From positions 1-64,000 of the forward strand of contig CALJKR010000064.1 of assembly GCA_937974555.1 (NCBI GenBank): a stretch of 64,000 nt of DNA, in the 5' to 3' direction. The stretch is from an uncultured Flavobacteriales bacterium (GTDB lineage: Bacteria; Bacteroidota; Bacteroidia; Flavobacteriales_D; Sanyastnellaceae). Positions 1 to 8,585 of the stretch are shown in pieces. Below the pieces are notes generated by a model. It had not been told where the DNA came from. It made no database searches and saw nothing but the letters and a program-made list of their open reading frames with translations. The first letter of the stretch is position 1, and each line of letters starts with the position of its first letter. Both the position numbers and the translations under genes were made by a program.

Positions 1-119
1 TGGGCGGCACAGAAATTCCAACTTTCCGCAAGGAGAGGGAAGGTTTTGTTTTGAGCTTGTACGTTGGAGTTTAAAAAATTCATCAGCAATACAAGAATCA
101 ATAATAAAAATGTTTTCAT
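1..119 (-). CDS. N-terminus of a secreted protein (partial)
   Basis: The frame opens with ATG at 119 and runs off the left edge of the window. The 39 visible residues start with Met-Lys, a hydrophobic stretch of about 15 residues rich in Leu, and a likely signal peptidase I site after Val-Gln-Ala (before Gln-Asn-Lys). It is therefore exported; the mature domain is not visible and no function can be given. The ATG lies one base after the stop codon of the upstream glycosyltransferase gene, so the two are probably co-transcribed. Confidence 0.6.
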   Translation of the reverse strand, partial: MKTFLLLILVLLMNFLNSNVQAQNKTFPLLAESWNFCAA

Positions 120-120
120 G

Positions 121-1137
121 TTATCGGTTATGAGCAGCATGATTGGATTTTGGCTTTTGTTTCAAAAGAAGAAATTGAAAAATACCCTTCCAATATCCCA
201 ATCCATAGCTGAGGTGTAGAATCAAAAAAGCAAATAAAATCGAATGAAAATGGCGAACATTTTTTCGCAATGCGGCAACTGTGCCTATGCCCAGGTATGC
301 GATCCAGCCCATTAACCAGAGTGTACAGAGTTTTGGAAATGCCCAACACAAGAGAGCAGAGACGATGATGTATCCTACAAAAAGGGCCGGTATCAACTGA
401 CGCAATGTGGTGATTTGTTGATGCAGAACATTCACATATACCTTCCATAGACCGTATTGAAAGTATTGACTGCTAACTTTTTTCCAACTGCTTCTGACAA
501 AATAGGTGCATTGTATTTCTGGATCTAAGTAAAGGGTATAACCGGCATTGGAGAATCTGAAATTGAGCTCGTCATCTTGGTTTCGCGCCAGATCTTCATT
601 AAATAATCCGATCTGCTCAATGGCTTCTCTGCGGTACATTCCAAAGGCTACGGTATCCACAAATCCCTTTTGAAGACCCGTTCTGAAATGCGCATTTCCA
701 ACACCAAAAGGAGAGCTCATCGCCCAACCGATGACTTGTGCTGTTGTGTCGTGGTAGTGATTTTGTATCCATCCTCCAATGCAATCAATGGAGTGATTTT
801 CCATTGTGTTTTTTACACATTGTGAAACGTAATTCGGGGGTAATGCACTGTGGGCACCGAGTATCATCACCCAGTCGCTTTGCCCTGCAGAAATTCCTTT
901 GTTTAGAGAAATGGGTGTGCTTTTTTCTTGATGAAAAACCAAGTTCAGTTTTGAAAACTGCTCGGCCATTTTTTTCAATATCTCTCTTGTTTTATCGGTG
1001 CTACCTCCATCAGCAACAATCACCGTGCATGATCCCAGGTAATCTTGTTCCAGACAAGATTGCACACATTTTTCAATGTATTGTTCTTCCTGCCAACAGG
1101 GGATGACGATATCTATGGACGGAAGGGACTGCGGCAT
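121..1137 (-). CDS. GT2 glycosyltransferase, ExoA-like, membrane-anchored
   Basis: A family 2 (GT-A fold) glycosyltransferase of 338 residues. The N-terminus has the nucleotide-sugar-binding start SIDIVIPCWQEEQYI and VADGGSTDKT; the acceptor/catalytic region carries ARNQDDELNFR. The C-terminal 100 residues hold about three hydrophobic helices and the HLSYGLGYWKG end typical of ExoA-like enzymes that work on undecaprenyl-linked sugars at the inner membrane. I take the ATG at 1137; an in-frame TTG at 1149 would add four residues. It is divergent from the O-antigen-ligase-like gene and sits just upstream of a secreted-protein gene. The exact sugar is unknown. Confidence 0.85.
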   Translation of the reverse strand: MPQSLPSIDIVIPCWQEEQYIEKCVQSCLEQDYLGSCTVIVADGGSTDKTREILKKMAEQFSKLNLVFHQEKSTPISLNKGISAGQSDWVMILGAHSALPPNYVSQCVKNTMENHSIDCIGGWIQNHYHDTTAQVIGWAMSSPFGVGNAHFRTGLQKGFVDTVAFGMYRREAIEQIGLFNEDLARNQDDELNFRFSNAGYTLYLDPEIQCTYFVRSSWKKVSSQYFQYGLWKVYVNVLHQQITTLRQLIPALFVGYIIVSALLCWAFPKLCTLWLMGWIAYLGIGTVAALRKNVRHFHSILFAFLILHLSYGLGYWKGIFQFLLLKQKPKSNHAAHNR

Positions 1138-1166
1138 ATTCAAGCGCAATTTAAATCAATATTGGT

Positions 1167-1174
1167 TACTTTTG
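1167..1174 (+). promoter_or_regulatory. -7 box TACTTTTG before the ligase gene
   Basis: This matches the Bacteroidota -7 consensus TAnnTTTG and ends five bases before the ATG at 1180, so the transcript would start at or next to the start codon. No clear TTG -33 element is present at the usual distance. Confidence 0.4.
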
Positions 1175-1179
1175 TTGGG

Positions 1180-2415
1180 ATGCCAAATCGATTCAATCTC
1201 AATGCTTGGGTAAATGCGCTCTTTCCAATTTCTTGGAAGAAATCACCGACGGATTGGATTTGGGGTTTGATTTTTTTCTGGGCGATTCCCGGAGTGACAT
1301 GGGTGGCTGTTTGGATTCCTTTGTTGTTGTTTGTCGCCTGGAAGGAAGGCAGAATCAATCCAAATAAAAACAATTGGGATGCATGGAATTATAGTGCCGT
1401 TTTGGTTTTCCTGTGGATGTTGGTGGGTGCATTACTTTCAGAACCCACTAATGATCCATGGCACTTGATTGAGCAAAAACTTTCGTGGTTCGTTTTTCCG
1501 ATTCTCATTTTTTTTATTCCAACCCAATTATCCAAAGCCCAAGCCATAAAATTGTTTGCCAGCGGCATTGCATTGGCGTGCATACTGATGTTTTTGATGG
1601 CCTTACTCAATCAAATTTTAAAGGCAGATGGCGATATCTGGACAGGTTCTGATTTTACAAAACCTTTTCATCGAAGCTATTGGGCGGCCTATGCTTTTTT
1701 TGCGGGACTCTATTTCCTCAATGATTGGATGAGTCGAAAAAAATGGTCGACATTCTTGGTTTCAATCGGTTTGATGTTGTCGGTATTCTTATCTGAATCC
1801 AAAGCAGGGGTATTGATGGCATTGATTTTACTGCCCATTTTCTTGGTTTTAAAAGGGGTTGAATTGCTCAAGATCAGTAGGAAAAAAATGATAGGATGGA
1901 CGACAGGGATTGCTGTGTTGTTGGGTTTGGTCTTTGTTTTAACTCCACAATTGAATTATCGATTTCAAAGCGCATTGAAGGGAATGAACCAAATCAAATG
2001 GGAAAACAATCCATCCGAGGAAAGCACTCAAGCTCGATTGTTGATGTGGAATGCCGCTTGGTTATCCTGGAGTGAATCGCCTTGGATAGGGCATGGTTTG
2101 GCTGATGCTAATTATGAAATGCAACGATGGAATGTAGCCATGAATAATTCTGGTGTTGTGGAAAGCAGACTCAATGCGCACAATCAGTTTTTACAAGTGA
2201 TGGTTCAAGGGGGATTGATTGCCTTGATATTGCTTGGCTTCTGGCTGGGTGTGTTGTGGTTTAAGGCTACTTTGGGTTGGATGCGATGGTGGTGGGTGAT
2301 TATTTTGATTTCGTTGCTCTTTGAAGCGTTTTTTGAAACCAGATTGGGTTTGCTTCCGGTGATGATTTTTGCGTTGGTTTGGAAACTGAATGACAAAGAA
2401 ACCACTCAGGCTTAA
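1180..2415 (+). CDS. O-antigen ligase / polymerase-like membrane protein
   Basis: A polytopic membrane protein of 411 residues with about ten hydrophobic segments and the Wzy_C/O-antigen-ligase signature in the large periplasmic loop: ARLLMWNAAW, then SPWIGHGLADANY, then NAHNQFLQVMVQGGL. The family joins or polymerises undecaprenyl-pyrophosphate-linked glycans on the periplasmic face (WaaL or Wzy). Which of the two cannot be told from sequence. The frame stays open upstream to 1045 but that part overlaps the divergent glycosyltransferase; the ATG at 1180 is directly preceded by a promoter box and is preferred. Its stop overlaps the stop of the convergent glycosyltransferase by four bases. Confidence 0.82.
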   Translation: MPNRFNLNAWVNALFPISWKKSPTDWIWGLIFFWAIPGVTWVAVWIPLLLFVAWKEGRINPNKNNWDAWNYSAVLVFLWMLVGALLSEPTNDPWHLIEQKLSWFVFPILIFFIPTQLSKAQAIKLFASGIALACILMFLMALLNQILKADGDIWTGSDFTKPFHRSYWAAYAFFAGLYFLNDWMSRKKWSTFLVSIGLMLSVFLSESKAGVLMALILLPIFLVLKGVELLKISRKKMIGWTTGIAVLLGLVFVLTPQLNYRFQSALKGMNQIKWENNPSEESTQARLLMWNAAWLSWSESPWIGHGLADANYEMQRWNVAMNNSGVVESRLNAHNQFLQVMVQGGLIALILLGFWLGVLWFKATLGWMRWWWVIILISLLFEAFFETRLGLLPVMIFALVWKLNDKETTQA

Positions 2416-3545
2416 CCTGCCAAATAAGGGTCATATACTTTTTTCATGGCTTTTACCTCCTCTTCCCAATGCAATTGGGGTTTGATTTTCTGCAGGGCGC
2501 TTTTGAATAATTGGAGATCCATGTTCATCATTTCATCAATAGCCTCTTGAAATCCAGGGATGCTGTAATGTTGAATAACGTGACCGATATGGTTTGAAGT
2601 AACCAGAGCAGTACAATCGGGAAGATCATTGGTTAAAATGGGCAATTGTGCCTGGATGTATTCAAAAAGTTTATTGGGGAAACAATAGTAATAACTGAGA
2701 CTGGTATTTTGAACGGTGTTCAGTCCAACGTCAGCACTGCTGGTATATTGATAAATTTGCTCATAAGGAACGCTGGGGTGGAAATAAATCAGTGGATATT
2801 TTTCTGCGTACTGTTTGACTTTTTCCGAAAGGATACCATGGCCCATGATGACCACTACAGCGTCGTCCTTTTGGCGCTGTGCAAAGGTTTCCAACAGGGT
2901 GTCCAAACCTCTCCCGTGGGTGAGAATGCCTTGGTATAAAAATATTTTTTGATCTTCACGTATGTCAAAGGTTTCTCTGAATTTGTTGTGCTTTTCATCA
3001 GGCATAAGATGCGGTGTGTTTCTGACCAAGTGCACGTTGGATAATCGATACAGACGCTCGTATTCCTTTTTGATACTGGGTCCTACAGTAATGACCTCAG
3101 CTGCCAACGGTATGGTGAGCCTTTCAAAGACCTTCACAAATAATCGCAGCAGCTTGGGCATTCCATTGCGCTCTCTTTCGTACTCGTGACAATCATAAAT
3201 CAAAACCAATTTGGGTCGGGTGATTTTGGCAAGCGCGCCAATCAAAAAAGCTTCGAAGTCATTGCAATGCCAAATGTCTTTTTTCCTGTACTGAAAAATG
3301 ATTTTAAAAAACAACTCCATGTATTTGATCATGCCAAAAATTTTATTGTTATCCGGCAATGACATGGATCTTAATTTCATTCGATGTACACTAATTCCCT
3401 TGAATACTTCGTGCTCTGCGACATCCCCTTTCAGCAGTCCGACAACACTTACCTCATTTCCCCATTCTTGCAGCGCATAGGCCATGCGGTATACCCGGTT
3501 GTCATTTTTAAAATTATTGATGGTTAAGGAGATGATCTTTTTCAT
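2412..3545 (-). CDS. GT4-family glycosyltransferase
   Basis: A GT-B fold glycosyltransferase of 377 residues. The N-terminal half has ISLTINNFKNDNRVYR and DCHEYERER (a metal-independent GT4 pattern); the C-terminal half has VIMGHGILSEKVKQYAEKYP and the donor-binding FPNKLFEYIQAQLPILTND with the conserved Glu. The protein should be cytoplasmic and build a cell-surface glycan. It is the last gene of the minus-strand operon, and its ATG overlaps the stop of the flippase gene (ATGA at 3542-3545), which indicates translational coupling. Donor and acceptor unknown. Confidence 0.85.
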   Translation of the reverse strand: MKKIISLTINNFKNDNRVYRMAYALQEWGNEVSVVGLLKGDVAEHEVFKGISVHRMKLRSMSLPDNNKIFGMIKYMELFFKIIFQYRKKDIWHCNDFEAFLIGALAKITRPKLVLIYDCHEYERERNGMPKLLRLFVKVFERLTIPLAAEVITVGPSIKKEYERLYRLSNVHLVRNTPHLMPDEKHNKFRETFDIREDQKIFLYQGILTHGRGLDTLLETFAQRQKDDAVVVIMGHGILSEKVKQYAEKYPLIYFHPSVPYEQIYQYTSSADVGLNTVQNTSLSYYYCFPNKLFEYIQAQLPILTNDLPDCTALVTSNHIGHVIQHYSIPGFQEAIDEMMNMDLQLFKSALQKIKPQLHWEEEVKAMKKVYDPYLAG

Positions 3546-4834
3546 GGGAGCTGTAACATTTTGTTTTTGTATTTTCTCAGATAGAATAGAATCACCAAAA
3601 GATTAACTGAGAAATAAAGGACCTTGGATAGAACCAGCATTTTGACTCCGCCGAGCATGTCCAGGTTCATGAGATGTGCAATGTATATTCCACCAAATAC
3701 AAATACAAAATGCAGGATATCCAGAAACAGTGACATCTTTTGCATTTGAATGCGTAAGGTGATGAAACTAAGTGAGGAGGTAAGAAAATTAAAGGCATAC
3801 CAAAAGCTGAGGTATTTTAAATACACCATGCTGGGCGCCCATGCTTCGCCAAATACCCACCCCATTGTATTCTCAGGTAAAAGTTGAACGATACCTGCTG
3901 AAAGTAAACCCACAAATAAAAGACGAAACATGTTTTTGTGGTATGTTTTTTCCAATTCCTCAACATCTTCTATTTCTGAAATTTTTTGGAAGAATACCTG
4001 TCCAAATGAATTGCTAATAACGGTAAGCGGCGTGAAGAATACACGACGACACAAGGCCATATAGCCAATGGCTACCAGTCCAAAATAATAGGTGAAAATA
4101 CCCACATGGGCCCATTGCGCGATGCGATTGAGAATACTTCCCCAAATGCTGAACAAAGGATAGTCTTTGTACAACTTGGCTTGGGATTTCATCTTTTCCC
4201 AATTCCAGTTTTTTAGTCCATGGGGTTCGTCTTTTAGAAAATGGAAGAGGCAATAAAAGGCCGTAACGATATGTCCAACGGTTGTGCTAAGTAACAAACC
4301 AAATCCACCCCATTGTGCAAATCCCGTTCCCCATTTGATAGGTTCTGAGGCACCAGAAAACCATACTTTGGAAACGGCTGATACCTTGTAATTTTTCTGT
4401 CTACTAAACCAGTAGTTGATGCTATTAAAAATCGCGTAGCAAAATAATCCGATGGGCACCATCCACAAATAATTTCCAATAATGGGATCGTTGTAATAGG
4501 CGGCTACCGAATCGGCAATTAAAAAACTGAGGAAAAATAAAATCACGCTCATGATGGCTGCCAGTCCGATACTCAATCCCATGACGTGCCGCGCGTCTTC
4601 CTTTTCCTTGGGGTGCATGATGGCAAATTCGTATTTGCCCGTTACGATCACAACACCAATGGTGGTCAGCATGGTATACAATTCCAGCGTCGAAAAATCA
4701 TCCGGAGAGAACAACCGCGTGATGACAGGACTGAATAAAAAAACCAAAGCCTGCCCAGCAATGGTTCCAGTCATCAATGTTAAAACATGACGGGTGAACT
4801 CGCTTTTAAAAGGTTGTTTCCAACTGCTACTCAT
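3542..4834 (-). CDS. Wzx-like oligosaccharide flippase (first of two)
   Basis: A membrane protein of 430 residues with roughly twelve hydrophobic helices in the MATE/MOP-like arrangement of polysaccharide flippases. The N-terminus (LMTGTIAGQALVFLFSPVI, then TRLFSPDDFSTLELYTML) is typical of Wzx proteins that translocate undecaprenyl-pyrophosphate-linked repeat units. It is coupled by ATGA overlaps to the glycosyltransferase downstream (3542-3545) and to a second flippase upstream (4831-4834). The pair of adjacent flippases is unusual; they share fold and length but little obvious sequence. Confidence 0.82.
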   Translation of the reverse strand: MSSSWKQPFKSEFTRHVLTLMTGTIAGQALVFLFSPVITRLFSPDDFSTLELYTMLTTIGVVIVTGKYEFAIMHPKEKEDARHVMGLSIGLAAIMSVILFFLSFLIADSVAAYYNDPIIGNYLWMVPIGLFCYAIFNSINYWFSRQKNYKVSAVSKVWFSGASEPIKWGTGFAQWGGFGLLLSTTVGHIVTAFYCLFHFLKDEPHGLKNWNWEKMKSQAKLYKDYPLFSIWGSILNRIAQWAHVGIFTYYFGLVAIGYMALCRRVFFTPLTVISNSFGQVFFQKISEIEDVEELEKTYHKNMFRLLFVGLLSAGIVQLLPENTMGWVFGEAWAPSMVYLKYLSFWYAFNFLTSSLSFITLRIQMQKMSLFLDILHFVFVFGGIYIAHLMNLDMLGGVKMLVLSKVLYFSVNLLVILFYLRKYKNKMLQLP

Positions 4835-6066
4835 GAATGTTCAAAGTTAATCTCTGCTTGTCGTCCTATCCACCATTGTGAAAGGATAATCAACATTGAA
4901 ATGTAAGAACTCCATTGTAATGCTTCCGTAAAAGAAAAGTGGAATAGTGGAGACAGTATGATGATTTTTTGAATGCTATCGAGTACAGTTAATCCCAAGA
5001 GCCATTGGCTTTTGTGGTGCATGAGTAAAAGAAAACTGAAGGGACTGAATATGAAAAATGCCAACATCCACGGCATTATGGCATGTATGACTTGGCCCGT
5101 GCCCGACCATTTCTCTCCAAGTAATGTGGTGATTAGTTCAGGTCCAGACCAGTTCCATAAAATGAGCGCGAATGCAGCGGCTATGGACAGAGCCAATATG
5201 GCTTTGTGCATCATGGAAGAGTAATTTTTATTATCCGCATGCCATGATTGCGCAATGTGGTATTGAGAAAGATAAAGGGAATTGGATATCAAATTGATGG
5301 GGGCTTGCAGCAATCGCCACGACATAAAAAACAATGAGGCTGGCAATGGTCCATAGACCCAACCAATCCATGCGCTTAAGCCCACGGCTTGAAAATTCTC
5401 AAGCAGCGCCTGCACTGTAAGCCACTGGGGACGGAAAGGCAGTTGTACAATCTCTCTCCAACCCGTGGGCTGATTCCCTTTATTCAAAGATGGAAGTTTA
5501 GGATAGATCCAGGCCAAGGCGAGCAATTGTCCCAAAACCCAGCCTTCAATCAATCCGTTAAATAAGTCCAGTGAAAAACAGGCGATCATCAATCCATTGG
5601 CCAAAATGGCATTGGTGATTTTTAATTGCGCATGTTGTTTTTGTAGTGGATCGGCGCCTGTCCGAAAAACAAGCAGGTTAAATATTCCTTGTGAAAATAT
5701 CCCCAAGGGCAAAAGAATCCAAAGTCCTGACCAATCCATGGTAGGAAAAACGATGGGCAAGGCCAACGAAACCAGAACACCCAATATGACACTGGTTAAA
5801 ATCAAGTTTTTGATACACCAACGCCAATATCCATTTTGCAGATCAGAGGACAATTGAATAAACCAACTTTCCATGCGCCAAGTTCCGATGAGCGCGCCTG
5901 CAGAGCCGATGGCGATAAAAATGCCCCATTCACCAAAGCGAATTGGTTCGTACAATCGCGTCAGCAAAGGGATACAAGCATAGGTCAAAATCTGCGCTAG
6001 AAAGGTGGATGAGATAAGCACGCGGCTCATCCGCCATAGCGTCTGCCAGATCTGAGTATTGGACAT
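4831..6066 (-). CDS. Wzx-like flippase (second of two, divergent)
   Basis: A membrane protein of 411 residues with about twelve hydrophobic helices. The N-terminal part (LISSTFLAQILTYACIPLL, TRLYEPIRFGEWGIFIAIG) follows the same pattern as the neighbouring flippase: a first helix, then a TRL(Y/F)-P-FG motif. It is Trp-rich and otherwise diverged. It ends in an ATGA overlap with the next flippase and starts nine bases after the aroE stop, so it belongs to the same transcript. The likely role is lipid-linked glycan export; substrate unknown. Confidence 0.75.
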   Translation of the reverse strand: MSNTQIWQTLWRMSRVLISSTFLAQILTYACIPLLTRLYEPIRFGEWGIFIAIGSAGALIGTWRMESWFIQLSSDLQNGYWRWCIKNLILTSVILGVLVSLALPIVFPTMDWSGLWILLPLGIFSQGIFNLLVFRTGADPLQKQHAQLKITNAILANGLMIACFSLDLFNGLIEGWVLGQLLALAWIYPKLPSLNKGNQPTGWREIVQLPFRPQWLTVQALLENFQAVGLSAWIGWVYGPLPASLFFMSWRLLQAPINLISNSLYLSQYHIAQSWHADNKNYSSMMHKAILALSIAAAFALILWNWSGPELITTLLGEKWSGTGQVIHAIMPWMLAFFIFSPFSFLLLMHHKSQWLLGLTVLDSIQKIIILSPLFHFSFTEALQWSSYISMLIILSQWWIGRQAEINFEHS

Positions 6067-6075
6067 GTGAGCAAG

Positions 6076-6813
6076 TTACATCGTGATCTCGCGATTCCAA
6101 AATTTCCAGCTCAATTCGGCTTGTATTTCTAGCATACGCTGTCCATTTTGGATTTGTGCATTTTGAGATTTTCCTTTCTGCAAAAAGGCTGTTACGGAAG
6201 GGTTGTATATCAAATCAACCAAGAGGTGTTGCTCGGTAATGCCTTCGTAAGGAATATCAGGGTAATCATCAACATTAGGAAAGGTTCCCAATGGAGTGGT
6301 ATTGATGATGAGCGGAAAATGAAGCAAACTTTCTCTTTGAATTTCAGAATAAAGCAAGTGATTGGGTTTTTCTTTTTGACGGGTTAAAAACCAAACGTCG
6401 ATGCCCCTGTTTTTCAAGACATATTCGATTGCTTTGGATGCCCCACCCGTCCCCAGAACCAAAGCTCTTGGATAGTGATTTTCTAAAAATGGCAATATGC
6501 TTTTTTCAAATCCTGTTGCATCAGTGTTGGTTCCTATCCACCGCTCTTCTTCTATTCTTACGCAGTTCACAGCGCCAATCGCTTGGGCTATCGGTGTAAT
6601 TTCATCCAAGAATGGGATAATCGCTTCCTTGTAAGGAATGGTTACATTGAATCCCGACCATGATAAGGCTTGTATCTCTTGGCGAATGGCTGAAAGATCT
6701 TTCAGTTCTAAAATTCCATAAGTATCGGAGATGCCCAGCCCGTCAAATTTTTTTCGGAAATATTGCGGGGAAAAGCTGTGCCCAAGGGATTGACCAATCA
6801 ATCCCCAATTCAT
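6076..6813 (-). CDS. aroE: shikimate dehydrogenase
   Basis: Reduces 3-dehydroshikimate to shikimate with NADPH in aromatic amino acid biosynthesis. Visible marks: the N-terminal substrate motif GLIGQSLGHSFSP, the catalytic-lysine region NVTIPYKEAI, NTDATGF, the nucleotide-binding LGTGGASKAIEYVL and the C-terminal LIYNPSVTAFL. The 245-residue length is normal to slightly short. The ATG at 6813 is chosen because it sits in an ATGA overlap with the dedA-like stop; an upstream TTG at 6831 would add six residues. Its place between a DedA membrane protein and two flippases is not a pathway grouping. Confidence 0.93.
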   Translation of the reverse strand: MNWGLIGQSLGHSFSPQYFRKKFDGLGISDTYGILELKDLSAIRQEIQALSWSGFNVTIPYKEAIIPFLDEITPIAQAIGAVNCVRIEEERWIGTNTDATGFEKSILPFLENHYPRALVLGTGGASKAIEYVLKNRGIDVWFLTRQKEKPNHLLYSEIQRESLLHFPLIINTTPLGTFPNVDDYPDIPYEGITEQHLLVDLIYNPSVTAFLQKGKSQNAQIQNGQRMLEIQAELSWKFWNREITM

Positions 6814-7475
6814 GATTGTCTTTTTTGCCAAAGGTGCTTCAAATAGGCAAATACCATGGGACTAACCGATAGCAATACGATACCAATCACAACGGCTTCA
6901 AAATGGCTTTTTACCCATTCATTGCTCCCCAAAATAAAACCAGCGATGGACATGGAGGAAATCCAAAGAACGCCGCCAAAAATATCATAAGGCATGAATT
7001 TATTGCGATAGTTCATCTTTCCGATTCCAGCAACAAAAGGAGTGAAGGTTCGGACGATGGGAACAAAACGCGCGAGCACAATGGCTTTGGTGCCATATTT
7101 TTCAAAAAACAGTTCGGTCTGTTGAACGTAACTCTCTTTGACAATGGGCTTGCCTCTGAACTTCCACTGTAAAATTTTACTTCCTCCAAAACGGCCGATG
7201 AGGTAATTGCTATGGTCACCCAATATCGCAGCTACTGAAAGTAGACCAATCATCGGTACCAAGGAGAGCGCGGGATTGGGTTCGCCACTGATGCGGGCAC
7301 ACATGGCGCCAGCGGCAAACAACAATGAATCGCCAGGAAGGAATGGCATGACCACCAACCCGGTTTCTACAAAAATGATGGCAAACAGAATGACGTAAAT
7401 GAAAGTGCCGTAGTGTTGCAACCAAGCATCGAGATGGTCATTGATGTGCAATAAAATATCCAATAGCTCCATCAT
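6810..7475 (-). CDS. DedA/SNARE-associated family membrane protein
   Basis: A DedA-family integral membrane protein of about 221 residues: LFAIIFVETGLVVMPFLPGDSLLF, split here into its two halves IIFVETGLVVMPFLPGD and SLLFAAGAM, then the GDHSNYLIGRFGG region, FFEKYGTKAIVLARF, and VPIVRTFTPFVAGIGKM with the conserved basic residues. Members of this family (UptA) have been shown to recycle undecaprenyl phosphate across the inner membrane. Here it is co-operonic with two Wzx-like flippases and a glycosyltransferase, which need that lipid carrier. ATG at 7475 overlaps the rhodanese stop (ATGA); a second ATG at 7472 and a TTG at 7484 are alternatives. Confidence 0.9.
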   Translation of the reverse strand: MMELLDILLHINDHLDAWLQHYGTFIYVILFAIIFVETGLVVMPFLPGDSLLFAAGAMCARISGEPNPALSLVPMIGLLSVAAILGDHSNYLIGRFGGSKILQWKFRGKPIVKESYVQQTELFFEKYGTKAIVLARFVPIVRTFTPFVAGIGKMNYRNKFMPYDIFGGVLWISSMSIAGFILGSNEWVKSHFEAVVIGIVLLSVSPMVFAYLKHLWQKRQS

Positions 7476-7792
7476 GATGCGCAAGACATTTCAGGTTCAA
7501 ATTGAGAGGCATAGGCTTGAATGCCCCCTTCCAAAGAGAAGATGTCCGTTCGCTGCGTATGCTGACGAATGGCATAGGTGGCAGCGTCACTTCTTTTTCC
7601 ACTGTTGCAATGCAATACAATGGGCATGTCGGTTGGGAAAGTCAAACACGATTCCAAAATGGTCTCCATGGGATAACATTGTCCTCCGATATTGCATTGA
7701 ACAATCTCATAAGCCTCTCTGATGTCGACAAGCATGTGAGGTTGTTTTTCCTCTTTCCATTTCTTTAGTTCTGCTGCGCTGATGTGCATCAT
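7472..7792 (-). CDS. single-domain rhodanese-like protein
   Basis: A small cytoplasmic rhodanese-homology protein of 106 residues. It has the MLVDIREAYE opening, the active-site loop HCNSGKRS with Cys62 in a CxxGxRS setting, and the SLEGGIQAY end of the fold. Such proteins carry sulfur as a persulfide or act as sulfurtransferases; the acceptor is not known. The start is the ATG at 7792, chosen from the ATGA overlap with the upstream ComA-like gene; the longer frame to 7867 would lie inside that gene. The genomic pairing with a sulfite-using enzyme family is suggestive but not proof of a joint pathway. Confidence 0.85.
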   Translation of the reverse strand: MMHISAAELKKWKEEKQPHMLVDIREAYEIVQCNIGGQCYPMETILESCLTFPTDMPIVLHCNSGKRSDAATYAIRQHTQRTDIFSLEGGIQAYASQFEPEMSCAS

Positions 7793-8574
7793 TGTCTCAT
7801 TTTTTCTGCAATTTCCTCGGGTAAGAATTGGAAGAAGGTATCTCCCCTTAAACCTCTTCTCAAACATTCCAAAGGAATAACTTCATTTTCTGCAATGTTA
7901 CCCAAGTTCACGTTGGCACCCATGTGCTTGATAAAGTACACTTGCTGGGCTTTTTTGGGTGCTTCCCAAATGATATTCTCCAACGCTACTTTCTGCAAAA
8001 TGCGGTTGATCAACATGACATGCGCCTGGCCATTGGGTCTGTAGATTCCAACGGTGCCACTTTCTCTGGCTTCAGCAATTACCTTCCAAGAACCGGCTTG
8101 CAATTCGGTTTGCATCATTTTAATCCACTTACTGGGTGAAATTAAAATGCCCTCTTCTTTCGATCCTACTTCAGATAATACCGTGTAATCCTTGGAAAGA
8201 TCAGCAATCCATTGGCATTTTTGGTCGTGAGGAATGGAGATAGAACCATCAGAAACTTCGATGGTGTTCAGTCCCAACTGATCTACAAATTTCTTGTAGG
8301 CGTCGATTTGATTGCGAACCACAAAGGCTTCAAACAATGTTCCGCCCAAATACACTTTCATTCCCGCTTGGTGGTATAGCTTGATTTTTTCAGTTAAGTT
8401 TTTTGAAAACGCTGAGGTTCCAAATCCCAATTTGACCAAATCAACATATTCTGCTGATGAGTCGATTAAATCTTCTGCTTGGCGAGTAGAAAGCCCTTTG
8501 TCCATAACCATGGTTAGACCGCTGTTTCTGGGTCGCTCAGGTCTTTCTGGAATGAAATCTAAATTGTAATTCAT
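7789..8574 (-). CDS. phosphosulfolactate synthase-like (ComA family) protein
   Basis: A TIM-barrel protein of 261 residues of the ComA/PSL-synthase family, which adds sulfite to phosphoenolpyruvate in archaeal coenzyme M synthesis. Visible family blocks: NSGLTMVMDKGLSTRQAEDL, VDLVKLGFGTSA, VYLGGTLFEAFVV, GLNTIEVSDGSISIP, VIAEARESGTVGIY and IWEAPKKAQQVYFIKHMGA. Bacteria of this kind do not make coenzyme M, so the physiological product is uncertain; sulfonate or sulfonolipid metabolism is possible. The ATG at 8574 is preferred to the longer frame to 8622. It overlaps the rhodanese start (ATGA) and follows the TPR gene by eleven bases. Confidence 0.85.
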   Translation of the reverse strand: MNYNLDFIPERPERPRNSGLTMVMDKGLSTRQAEDLIDSSAEYVDLVKLGFGTSAFSKNLTEKIKLYHQAGMKVYLGGTLFEAFVVRNQIDAYKKFVDQLGLNTIEVSDGSISIPHDQKCQWIADLSKDYTVLSEVGSKEEGILISPSKWIKMMQTELQAGSWKVIAEARESGTVGIYRPNGQAHVMLINRILQKVALENIIWEAPKKAQQVYFIKHMGANVNLGNIAENEVIPLECLRRGLRGDTFFQFLPEEIAEKMRQ

Positions 8575-8585
8575 GCTAATGACAA

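Noticed and set aside
128..448. Open frames of about 60-150 codons antisense to or out of frame with long genes throughout
   Set aside because: They overlap genes with clear motifs, lack start signals, and have shadow-like composition.
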